In this document: in pieces, positions 19,726 through 26,629 of the stretch
Layout of the letters: each line of letters begins with the position of its first letter
Numbering within the stretch: position 1 is the stretch's first letter
Source of the DNA: HK-STAS-PATE-2 sp035906575
Lineage (GTDB): Bacteria; Patescibacteriota; Patescibacteriia; 2-12-FULL-60-25
Length of the DNA stretch: 35,037 nucleotides
Direction: 5' to 3'
Assembly: GCA_035906575.1 (NCBI GenBank)
Contig: JAMIEW010000051.1
Span: 1-35,037, forward strand
Notes under the pieces: generated by a model
What the model was told of the DNA's origin: nothing
The model's database searches: none
The model's input: the letters and a program-made list of their open reading frames with translations, nothing else
Program-made: the position numbers and the translations under genes

Positions 19726-22389
19726 ATGGATATTCAGCGAATTTCTTGTGATGCCTGCCCTGTTGATGGCGACCAAACGCTCTGCACCAATTGCCGAGGG
19801 ACAAAGTTTGCATTGATTATCGATAGTGCCGAGCAGCTTGTTTGGTTGAGCCCTGTTGAACCATCGGTATTTGGTTTACGTCGTGTCAAAGAGATCTCAC
19901 GAAGGGGGAGTGTTCTTTTGGCTCTCATGCTCTTTGTTGTTTCTGTTGTTGGGATTGGTTGGTTGGTGTCATCCGCGACGAGCGAATGGTCTTTTGCCTT
20001 GCTCGTATCAGGTTCATCTTTTGGATTCGCCGTTTGTTTGGCTGCTTTAGCGTCATTAACGCTTGTCTACCGCACGGCAACCTGGTCAGAGACGCAAGAA
20101 CGCATCCCTGTAGCGCCATCGAGCGTGCCAACGCAACCTTTTGTACGCGATGTTTCACGTTTTGCTGATGACAGCGCCTGGGTCGCCTTGCGTCTCGCGC
20201 ATGAATTGGCTGAGAAGCAACAAAAATCCGCATTAGCCCCTATTCATTTGTTTGCTGCGGCACTTACGTCCACACAAGGAGGGATCTTGCTCTCACGTCT
20301 CGGTGTCACCTTTGATGCCTGGAAGCCAGAACTTGGTAGGTTGTTGAATCGTGTCTCTTTTGGCGATAATGCTACACCAACTCTTTCAGATGAGGCACGC
20401 GAAGTGTTATTACGTTCATTTTTATACGCTCGTCAAAATCAGCGCCAGACAGTGAGCGTTATGGATATTTTTCAAGCGGCTGTAGAAGTTGACGGGTCTA
20501 TTCGCGATGCTTTGGATCTTTTGGGCGTACCGGCAGATCGCGTAGAACGCGTCGCACATTGGATACGTTTGCAAGAGCAGCTCGTCGAAGATCATCGCGC
20601 CTATCACAAGCTCGCACTTCTTAAGCCTGATGCTTCGATGGACCGTGCCATGATGGCGCATGCGACACCGCTCCTCGATCAATTCGGTGAGGACTTAACC
20701 CGGTCTGCACGACATGACTATCTCTTTCCGCTTATCGGTCGCGATGAAGAGATGGACCAGTTATTACGTGGATTTGAAAGTGGGCATCATGCCATGGCCC
20801 TGATTGCGGATGCTGGCATCGGTAAGCGTGCCCTTGTTGAGGGTCTCGCTCAACGTATGGTGATTGAAGACGTCCCGCCAATATTATTCGATAAGCGCAT
20901 GGTTGTTGTTGATGTCGCGCATGTATTAGCCGGTGGTGATCCTGCCTATGCGCCGCAGCGTTTGCTTGCATTGATTCGCGAGGCTGAAAGTTCGGGCAAT
21001 ATTCTTCTTGTCCTTCAACAAATTGATGCCGTTGTGCGCGTGTCGACAAATGGCGTTGATTTAGCTGACTTACTCGCTTCAGATTTAGAGCATGGTAGAT
21101 TGATGCTCCTCGCTACGACGACGCCTTCTGCATGGACGAGCGTGCTTGAGCCACATGCGTTAAGCGCACAAATGGGCAAGCAAGTCCTCGAAGAGCCTTC
21201 AAAAGAAGCAGCGATGGAGTTATTAATGGCAAAAGCTGGCAGCATTGAATATCGTTCACGCGTGTACTTTACGTATGGTGCCCTAGAGCAAGCCTATACT
21301 TCGGCTAAACGTTATTTGAAGGATATTCGTTTGCCTGAGAGCGCCTTGCAGCTCATGACCGAGGCCGCGGCATCCGCCCAACGCAAACGTGGCTCTGGAG
21401 TATTGGTAAGTGAGGATGATATCGCCCAAATCGTCCACGAAAAGACGCGGATCCCGGTTGAATCCATCAATTCAAATGAAAAAGAAAAACTTCTCGGACT
21501 CGAAAGTCGTTTGAAGAATCATGTTATTGGACAAGAAGAAGCCGTAAAAGCGGTTTCACAAGCCATGCGTCGTGCTCGTGTTGATGTGCGTGAGACGCGC
21601 CGCCCAATGGCAACCTTTATGTTCTTGGGGCCAACTGGTGTGGGTAAAACCGAATTAGCGAAAGCGCTCGCGACCGAATACGTTGGTCATGAACGGTTCT
21701 TGGTGCGTCTCGACATGTCTGAGTATCAACATTCATCTTCGGTAGCACGTTTGATTGGTGCACCGGGTGATAATAAAGGTGGTTTATTGACGGAGGCGAT
21801 TCGCAAACAACCATTCTCAATTGTCTTACTTGATGAGTTAGAAAAAGCCCACCCAGATATTTTGTCATTATTTTTGCAGGTGCTTGATGATGGACGTCTT
21901 ACTGATGGTGTTGGGAGAACGGTTGATTTCACGAATACCATTGTTATAGCAACATCAAATGCTGGTGCTTCATTTATACAGCAGTCTGTGCGTGAAGAAA
22001 TGCCGCTCGAGACGATTAAACGCGAGTTGCTTGAACGCGAACTGCAAAATGTTTATCGCCCAGAATTTTTAAATCGTTTCGATGGGATTATCGTGTTCCG
22101 TCCGCTTAATTTGGATGAAGTAGAGCAAATCACTTGGTTACAAATCCGCTTATTGGCAAATAAGCTCAAAGAAAAAGGCATTACGGTTACCGCCGATGAT
22201 GAGGCGGTTCAATGGTTGGCAAAAGAAGGCTTTGATCCTCAATTTGGCGTGCGTCCATTAAAGCGTCTTATTCAAGATAAGGTCGAGACCGCGATTGCCG
22301 ATGCCTTGCTGAATGAAGAGGTGGCTCGCAAAGATACGCTTGTTATTGAAGAGGGTGGTCACTTGCGTGTCGAGAAATGGCGGGGTTAG
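19726..22389 (+). CDS. Membrane-anchored ClpC/ClpB-like AAA+ unfoldase with zinc-ribbon N-terminus
   Basis: 887 residues. An N-terminal Cys cluster (C8, C11, C20, C23, a likely zinc ribbon) is followed by two membrane helices (about 62-82 and 88-114). A Clp-N-like helical repeat domain covers about 140-285. AAA D1 covers about 335-540 and AAA D2 about 590-870. D2 is canonical: Walker A 'GPTGVGKT' (635-642), Walker B 'IVLLDELEKAH', sensor 'VIATSNAGAS', Arg-finger region 'RPEFLNRFD', and the GAR-type end 'FGVRPLKRLIQDKVE'. D1 is degenerate, with 'ADAGIGKRA' (361-369) and Walker B 'LLVLQQID' lacking the acidic pair. No ClpP-docking [IVL]GF/L loop is seen after sensor 1, and there is no long M domain. 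It is likely a membrane-surface unfoldase or disaggregase independent of ClpP. Confidence 0.9.
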   Translation: MDIQRISCDACPVDGDQTLCTNCRGTKFALIIDSAEQLVWLSPVEPSVFGLRRVKEISRRGSVLLALMLFVVSVVGIGWLVSSATSEWSFALLVSGSSFGFAVCLAALASLTLVYRTATWSETQERIPVAPSSVPTQPFVRDVSRFADDSAWVALRLAHELAEKQQKSALAPIHLFAAALTSTQGGILLSRLGVTFDAWKPELGRLLNRVSFGDNATPTLSDEAREVLLRSFLYARQNQRQTVSVMDIFQAAVEVDGSIRDALDLLGVPADRVERVAHWIRLQEQLVEDHRAYHKLALLKPDASMDRAMMAHATPLLDQFGEDLTRSARHDYLFPLIGRDEEMDQLLRGFESGHHAMALIADAGIGKRALVEGLAQRMVIEDVPPILFDKRMVVVDVAHVLAGGDPAYAPQRLLALIREAESSGNILLVLQQIDAVVRVSTNGVDLADLLASDLEHGRLMLLATTTPSAWTSVLEPHALSAQMGKQVLEEPSKEAAMELLMAKAGSIEYRSRVYFTYGALEQAYTSAKRYLKDIRLPESALQLMTEAAASAQRKRGSGVLVSEDDIAQIVHEKTRIPVESINSNEKEKLLGLESRLKNHVIGQEEAVKAVSQAMRRARVDVRETRRPMATFMFLGPTGVGKTELAKALATEYVGHERFLVRLDMSEYQHSSSVARLIGAPGDNKGGLLTEAIRKQPFSIVLLDELEKAHPDILSLFLQVLDDGRLTDGVGRTVDFTNTIVIATSNAGASFIQQSVREEMPLETIKRELLERELQNVYRPEFLNRFDGIIVFRPLNLDEVEQITWLQIRLLANKLKEKGITVTADDEAVQWLAKEGFDPQFGVRPLKRLIQDKVETAIADALLNEEVARKDTLVIEEGGHLRVEKWRG

Positions 22390-23456
22390 ATGTCGCTATG
22401 GACCGAACGACCCTGTATTTGATTCTTGCTGCATTAGGCGCTGCTAGTGCGTCATTATCGTGGTTATTGGCACGCGCGACGCAGTGTCTTGCCCCTAGAT
22501 TAGGTGCTATCGATGAGCCAAAAGGTGGCCGCAAGATTCATGAGGTCGCAACACCGCTATTAGGCGGTTTGGGTATTGGTTTGGTCGTTTTGATCGCATT
22601 TGGTTTTTTGTCGCCATGGTTATCCGTGCCAAGTCTCGCCTTAACGGGATTAATGATCGCGATAATCATACTCGTTATTGGTGGCGTTTTGGATGATCGT
22701 TATGATTTGCCCGCAAAGTATCAGATTTTGTTTCCGATAGTTGCGAGTGTCACGGCGGTTGTCTGCGGACTTTCGATTAGCGTTATCACAAATCCTTTTG
22801 GCGGCGCCATCTCATTGCAGTGGTTAACGGTGAGTGGCGTTGCCCTCGTGCCGAGTCTGCTCGCGTTTTTTTGGTTAATGGGTGTGACCTATGCCACCAA
22901 GGTAATGGACGGGCTTGATGGTCTTGTCACAGGCCAAGCCGTTATCGGCGCTGCCCTAATTGCGGCACTATCACTCACCCAGCGCTACTATCAGCCTAGT
23001 ATGGCGTTGCTGGCGATCATCGTCGTTGGGGCTTTTATCGGGTTCTTGCCGCATAACATGAATCCCGCCAAGCAATTTCTCGGCGAAGCGGGTAGTACCC
23101 TTGCAGGGTTTTTACTTGGGGCATTGGCGATTTTAAGTGGTGCAAAGCTCGCAACGGCCTTAATGGTGCTCGGTTTACCGATCGCCGATCTTTCTTTTGT
23201 GCTCATCGGACGTCTGCGTCGCGGTGCCTCACTCTTTAAAGGTGATGATACGCATCTTCATCACAAGTTATTGAAAGCTGGTCTCGACAAGCGTCATATC
23301 GTCTATTTGCTTTGGTCGCTGACAGCGTTGGCTGGTGCTGCCGGGCTTTTTGTCCAGACGCGCGGTAAAGCGCTGTTATTCTTTTTGCTTTGTGCGGTGA
23401 CCGCAGGTTTGTCAGCTTGGGCAGACGCTAAACATAAGTCCAAGTCACGTATATGA
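22377..23456 (+). CDS. Undecaprenyl-phosphate sugar-1-phosphate transferase, WecA/TagO-like
   Basis: 359 residues from the ATG at 22377, overlapping the Clp gene by 13 nt; the ATG at 22398 is an alternative. It is a polytopic membrane protein with about ten helices. Polyprenyl-phosphate transferase motifs are 'IDEPKGGRKIHEVATPLLGG', 'VLDDRYDLPAKYQ', 'KVMDGLDGLV' and 'DDTHLHHKLL'. The Asp motif usually read FLGDxG is 'FLGEAGS' here, a D-to-E change at a residue important for Mg and catalysis in the family. It would start a lipid-linked glycan by moving a HexNAc-1-phosphate to undecaprenyl phosphate. It differs from the true mraY at 33447. Confidence 0.88.
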   Translation: MAGLDVAMDRTTLYLILAALGAASASLSWLLARATQCLAPRLGAIDEPKGGRKIHEVATPLLGGLGIGLVVLIAFGFLSPWLSVPSLALTGLMIAIIILVIGGVLDDRYDLPAKYQILFPIVASVTAVVCGLSISVITNPFGGAISLQWLTVSGVALVPSLLAFFWLMGVTYATKVMDGLDGLVTGQAVIGAALIAALSLTQRYYQPSMALLAIIVVGAFIGFLPHNMNPAKQFLGEAGSTLAGFLLGALAILSGAKLATALMVLGLPIADLSFVLIGRLRRGASLFKGDDTHLHHKLLKAGLDKRHIVYLLWSLTALAGAAGLFVQTRGKALLFFLLCAVTAGLSAWADAKHKSKSRI

Positions 23457-23920
23457 ATCAAAAAATCTTCGTAACTACTGGGCTCGTTTTGGTGGCGCTA
23501 GGTATCGGGTTTGCTTCGTGGATTCTATCAGCGCCAGAAGCCCCTAGAATGCGACACGATCGTGAAGTCACCATCAATGGTAAATCACTGCAACTCGAGA
23601 TCGCACAAACACCTGCGGCGATTGTGCAGGGTCTCAGTGGCCGCAATACCATGGCGGCAGATGAAGGGATGCTCTTCATTATGCCAAATGTCGAATATCA
23701 GACCTTTTGGATGAAGGATATGAAGTTTGCCATCGACATTGTTTTTTTGAGAGAGGGTGAGGTGGTTGATCTCGTGACGCTACAACGCCCCAGTCTAGCA
23801 TCTATCCCCAGCCATCAATCCAAAACCGAGGCAGACATGGTTCTTGAGCTAAATGCAGGAATGGTAAAAGAATACAAGCTAGAAATAGGTACCAAGACGG
23901 ATTTAAACAGCTTAAGATAG
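23453..23920 (+). CDS. DUF192 family exported protein
   Basis: 155 residues. The N-terminal membrane anchor or signal is about 5-26 ('FVTTGLVLVALGIGFASWIL'). It is followed by a DUF192 domain with the diagnostic blocks 'LEIAQTPAAIVQGLSGR', 'DEGMLFIMP', 'TFWMKDMKFAIDIVFL' and 'VLELNAGMVKEY'. The family is exported and of unknown biochemical function. The start overlaps the preceding stop (ATGA), so it is coupled to the WecA-like gene. A REP-like hairpin and the rplU promoter follow. Confidence 0.9.
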   Translation: MNQKIFVTTGLVLVALGIGFASWILSAPEAPRMRHDREVTINGKSLQLEIAQTPAAIVQGLSGRNTMAADEGMLFIMPNVEYQTFWMKDMKFAIDIVFLREGEVVDLVTLQRPSLASIPSHQSKTEADMVLELNAGMVKEYKLEIGTKTDLNSLR

Positions 23921-23940
23921 CCAAATGCCAGTAAAAACAA

Positions 23941-23975
23941 GTTGTCATTCCGAGCAAAGCCGAGGAATTGACAAC
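23941..23975 (+). repeat. REP-like hairpin of the TCATTCCGAG type
   Basis: Imperfect inverted repeat GTTGTCATTCCGAG / CGAGGAATTGACAAC with a short loop. The TCATTCCGAGCxAAGCCGAGGAAT core resembles a palindromic repeat seen in many unrelated bacterial genomes. Only one copy is in this window. Its right arm contains the TTGACA -35 of rplU. Confidence 0.6.
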
Positions 23976-23996
23976 CTAGCCTAAAACCGCTAATAT
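23968..23996 (+). promoter_or_regulatory. rplU promoter
   Basis: Consensus -35 TTGACA (23968-23973), 17-nt spacer, -10 TAATAT (23991-23996), about 15 nt of leader before the ATG at 24018. The -35 hexamer is part of the hairpin repeat's right arm. Confidence 0.8.
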
Positions 23997-24017
23997 ACGC
24001 CCATTCCCAAAAATTCT

Positions 24018-24320
24018 ATGATTGCAGTTATCTCCACTGGCGGTAAACAGTACCTCGTATCCGAGGGCGACGTCATCAAAATCGAAAAGCTCGAAGCAGA
24101 AGCCGGCAAGTCCGTTTCTTTTGAGACTCTTCTTACCGCTGAGGGCGACAAGCTCAATCTCGGCACTCCTTCGCTCGGCGAAAAGGTAACGGCAGAAGTC
24201 GTCCGCCACGCACGCCATGCAAAGATTGAAGTTGTTAAGTACAAAGCCAAGAGCCGCTATACGCGTCGCCATGGCCACCGCCAACACTTCACCGAAGTGA
24301 AAATCACCAAGATTGCGTAA
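24018..24320 (+). CDS. rplU: 50S ribosomal protein L21 (bL21)
   Basis: 100 residues, normal length. 'MIAVISTGGKQYLVSEGDVIKI' start (ends at DVIKI), 'GEKVTAEVVRHARHAKIEV' and the L21 signature 'KYKAKSRYTRRHGHRQHFTEV' are all present. bL21 binds 23S rRNA domain I. In most bacteria rplU is directly followed by rpmA (bL27). Here it is terminated at once, and rpmA sits about 8 kb away on the other strand. Confidence 0.97.
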   Translation: MIAVISTGGKQYLVSEGDVIKIEKLEAEAGKSVSFETLLTAEGDKLNLGTPSLGEKVTAEVVRHARHAKIEVVKYKAKSRYTRRHGHRQHFTEVKITKIA

Positions 24321-24329
24321 TCAATCTTT

Positions 24330-24356
24330 AAACTCCGCCTTAATGGCGGAGTTTTT
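24330..24356 (+). terminator. Rho-independent terminator of rplU
   Basis: A perfect 10-bp stem AAACTCCGCC / GGCGGAGTTT with TTAAT loop, followed by TT, 9 nt after the stop codon. Confidence 0.9.
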
Positions 24357-24386
24357 GTATGCCCCTATCAGGGGAGGGCTGTCATG

Positions 24387-24395
24387 TGTTATAAT
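24387..24395 (+). promoter_or_regulatory. Extended -10 promoter of the anchored protein gene at 24441
   Basis: TGt-TATAAT (TATAAT at 24390-24395) gives a leader of about 40 nt before the ATG at 24441. A small hairpin CCCCTATCAGGGG (24362-24374) lies just upstream. Confidence 0.55.
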
Positions 24396-24440
24396 AAGTT
24401 ACGTTGTACTTATATCTAACACTAGCTCACCCTTAAAACT

Positions 24441-25091
24441 ATGGACGGCAAACACTTTTCCCTTATTACGATCGCGATGATTATCTTGCTTGGCATCGTT
24501 GGTCTTGGTTTCATGCAGATGAATACCAATAATACGCTTTCGACCATCGCCAATCGCCTCATGGTCGTTGAAAAACACGTACAGCAAGAACCTGTAAAAA
24601 CAACGTCTACCACCGCAACAACGGAAGCAGGCGCTCCCTGCAAAGGGGATTGTGATGCGGGTGTTGTTGAGTATAAAGACTATAAATGGGATTTCAGCTT
24701 TAAATACCCAGAGGACTATTTTGTCGTAGCAATGAATGATCTTGATGGATCAGGTAGAAAAGGCCTCATTGTTACGAGCCAAAAAGGCCGGTTATTTCTT
24801 TCGAGTGGCGGTCCGGCAAAGCCGACCGCAGGCCAGTTTGTTTCTGGCGCCGAAATGAGAATTGAAAAGCTTGATAACGAGACGATACTGCTCGATTCAA
24901 CGGGTGATTCTAAGCAAAAAATCATCAAAACAAACAATCCACTCGTCGTAGAGTTCGAGGACCCTTGCGATGGTGCCGGTTGTCCAGATAAAAAGTACAT
25001 CATCACGACAAAAGCAGGCGGTTATCTGGCAAGCATTTGGTTGACCAAGGATTCTGACATGGAAGCTATTCTTCAAACTATTACTGAATAA
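24441..25091 (+). CDS. Membrane-anchored extracytoplasmic protein, unknown function
   Basis: 216 residues. An N-terminal helix (about 8-27, 'LITIAMIILLGIVGLGF') is followed by a short helical stalk with coiled-coil character (30-50), a Thr-rich linker (52-64) and then a globular domain. The domain starts 'YKWDFSFKYPEDYFV', a phrase seen in PsbP-like and other small exported domains of CPR proteins. Four cysteines in two CxxxC-like pairs (in 'APCKGDCDAG' and 'DPCDGAGCPD') could form disulfides outside the cell, fitting the DsbA-like enzymes at the start of the window. It is transcribed alone between two strong terminators. Function unknown. Confidence 0.75.
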   Translation: MDGKHFSLITIAMIILLGIVGLGFMQMNTNNTLSTIANRLMVVEKHVQQEPVKTTSTTATTEAGAPCKGDCDAGVVEYKDYKWDFSFKYPEDYFVVAMNDLDGSGRKGLIVTSQKGRLFLSSGGPAKPTAGQFVSGAEMRIEKLDNETILLDSTGDSKQKIIKTNNPLVVEFEDPCDGAGCPDKKYIITTKAGGYLASIWLTKDSDMEAILQTITE

Positions 25092-25125
25092 TAACAAATC
25101 CCACCATATGGTGGGATTTGTTATT
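25090..25125. terminator. Perfect 36-bp palindromic terminator
   Basis: 18-bp arms without mismatch around CATATG (AATAACAAATCCCACCAT and its reverse complement), overlapping the stop codon of the upstream gene. Because it is fully symmetrical and A/T-flanked it can act on either strand. Confidence 0.85.
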
Positions 25126-25136
25126 GTAGTTTTGCA

Positions 25137-25145
25137 TGCTAGCCT
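25137..25145 (+). promoter_or_regulatory. Extended -10 with leaderless spacing
   Basis: TGc-TAGCCT ends exactly 6 nt before the ATG at 25152. Confidence 0.5.
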
Positions 25146-25151
25146 TTGTTC

Positions 25152-25598
25152 ATGTACAAGCTCGCCAATGCTCTCCGTCGCCTCTATTGGTGGATTCGCC
25201 GCCCGATTACCATCGGTGCTCGTGCCATCGTTACGGATGGGCAGAGTGTCTTGCTTGTGAAGCATTCGTACCTGAAAGATTGGTATTTACCCGGCGGGGG
25301 AGTTGGGCGTGGTGAAACGCTGCAAGACGTGGTGCGCCGTGAGCTCAATGAAGAGGTGGGTTTTGTTTTTGATGGTTCTTTGAATCTCTTAGCCACGCAT
25401 TCGAACTTCGGTGAATATAAGAATGATCATATTGTGCTTTTTGAGGCGAAGACGGCGGCTTTTGAGCCGAAGGGTAGTGGAGAGGTCAAAGAAGCGAAGT
25501 TCTTTGCTTTTGATCAATTACCTACGGATATTTCACCGGCAACCAAGAGGCGTATTGATGAGTATCTTGAGATTAAGCCTAGAGTAGAGAAGTGGTAA
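25152..25598 (+). CDS. Nudix hydrolase
   Basis: 148 residues from the ATG at 25152. A TTG two codons earlier is possible but breaks the promoter spacing. The N-terminus is basic and aromatic ('LRRLYWWIRRPITIGARAIV'), then 'VLLVKHSYLKDWYLPGGGV' leads into a complete Nudix box 'GVGRGETLQDVVRRELNEE' followed by VGF. The box coordinates Mg and hydrolyses nucleoside diphosphate-X substrates; the exact substrate is unclear. The 'W.LPGGG' lead-in is like MutT/NUDT-type and CoA/nucleotide-sugar hydrolases. It is probably monocistronic, followed by the family A half-repeat. Confidence 0.9.
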   Translation: MYKLANALRRLYWWIRRPITIGARAIVTDGQSVLLVKHSYLKDWYLPGGGVGRGETLQDVVRRELNEEVGFVFDGSLNLLATHSNFGEYKNDHIVLFEAKTAAFEPKGSGEVKEAKFFAFDQLPTDISPATKRRIDEYLEIKPRVEKW

Positions 25599-25631
25599 AC
25601 AAAAAAACCTGCCCATAAGGCTGACTTAATC

Positions 25632-25687
25632 CTCCCTGTCCACGAAGTGGAAAGGGACACCCCAGCGAAGCGCAGGGAGGGTAAAGT
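25632..25687 (+). repeat. Solo half of the REPIN-like family (family A copy 3)
   Basis: 56 bp identical to 17325-17380: CTCCCTG ... CAGGGAG outer arms, CCAC-GAA-GTGG inner hairpin and GCG-AA-GCGC. Only the right half is present. It ends immediately before the recR stop codon (TTA at 25688-25690), between two convergent genes. Confidence 0.82.
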
Positions 25688-26290
25688 TTACGACTCACTT
25701 CGATGTTGAAACGCGTCATTCAGCGTATGCGCATCCGCATACTCAAGCGCCGCGCCCGTAGGCAAACCACGAGCAAGTCGCGTAACACGTACGTTCATTT
25801 TGCCTAGGTGTTTTTTCAAATACATGGCGGTTACGTCGCCCGGGATATTGGCATCGAGGGCCAGAATGACTTCTTTGATTGGCGAATCCGGGTGAGAGAG
25901 GCGATTGATGAGTTTGGCGATATTGAGCGTTTCTGGTGTACGGCCTTCGATAGGGTCGATGGTGCCGCCGAGCACGAGATAGCGTCCTTTAAAGATGCCG
26001 GCGTCTTCGATGACGCGGATGTCTGGGCTTGTGGCGATGACGCAGAGGATCTCTTGGTTACGGCGAGAATCCGAGCAGATGGTGCAAGGGGAGGATTCGG
26101 ACCACATTCCACACGTATCACAGAGATGCATGCGCTCGGCGAGCTGGGTGAGCGCGCGCGAGAATTGGTCGACGACGTTTTTTGGTTGGTTCACGAGCCA
26201 ATAGGCATAACGCAAAGCCGCCCTCGGACCAACGCCGGGGAGGCTGTCGAAGGCGGCTGCGGCCTGCCGTAATGGCTCAGGAAGTGACAT
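25688..26290 (-). CDS. recR: Recombination mediator RecR
   Basis: 200 residues, normal length. It has an N-terminal helix-hairpin-helix ('FDSLPGVGPRAALRYAYWL'), a C4 zinc finger (CDTC ... CTIC, about 57-72), a Toprim domain with 'LCVIATSPDIRVIEDAG' and 'LALDANIPGDVTAMYL', and the C-terminal 'ARGLPTGAALEYADAHTL' Walker-B-like tail. With RecO/RecF it loads RecA on SSB-coated single-stranded DNA. It starts 3 nt after ybaB and is the last gene of dnaB-ybaB-recR. Confidence 0.96.
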   Translation of the reverse strand: MSLPEPLRQAAAAFDSLPGVGPRAALRYAYWLVNQPKNVVDQFSRALTQLAERMHLCDTCGMWSESSPCTICSDSRRNQEILCVIATSPDIRVIEDAGIFKGRYLVLGGTIDPIEGRTPETLNIAKLINRLSHPDSPIKEVILALDANIPGDVTAMYLKKHLGKMNVRVTRLARGLPTGAALEYADAHTLNDAFQHRSES

Positions 26291-26293
26291 TGA

Positions 26294-26608
26294 TTACTGT
26301 TTCATGAGGTCGCCAAGTTCATTGGCGAGATCCATACCGCCCATGTCTTTCAACTTGGTGGCCATAGTCTTCTGGAGGTTCTTCATGGCGTCGTTAGCAG
26401 CGTCCTTGATGTAGTTCTGGAGCTTCTCGCGGTCTTCCATGGCTGAAGGATCAACTTCGACCGAGGTGACTTCTTGGGTGCCGTTGATGGTGATCTTTAC
26501 CTTATCGCCCCAACCCGAAGTGCCGGTGACGAATTCTTTACTGAGGGCGTCCTGAAGGGTCTTGGCTTTAGAGCGAAGGTCGTTGATTTGTTTCAATTTG
26601 TTGAACAT
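26294..26608 (-). CDS. ybaB: YbaB/EbfC nucleoid-associated protein
   Basis: 104 residues. The coiled N-terminus 'MFNKLKQINDLRSKAKTLQD' and the core 'VKITINGTQEVTSVEVDPSAM' match YbaB/EbfC DNA-binding dimers. It is adjacent to recR as in most bacteria. The usual third partner, dnaX, is replaced here by dnaB 21 nt upstream. Confidence 0.93.
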   Translation of the reverse strand: MFNKLKQINDLRSKAKTLQDALSKEFVTGTSGWGDKVKITINGTQEVTSVEVDPSAMEDREKLQNYIKDAANDAMKNLQKTMATKLKDMGGMDLANELGDLMKQ

Positions 26609-26629
26609 AGGGTTGTAGGGTAAAGGGTT

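Noticed and set aside
24362..24374. CCCCTATCAGGGG hairpin as a riboswitch or attenuator
   Set aside because: It is upstream of the predicted -10 of the next gene and too small; it is more likely residual terminator or chance.
25808..26272. 154-residue plus-strand open frame antisense to recR
   Set aside because: recR on the other strand has complete HhH, zinc finger and Toprim motifs; the antisense frame is a shadow.
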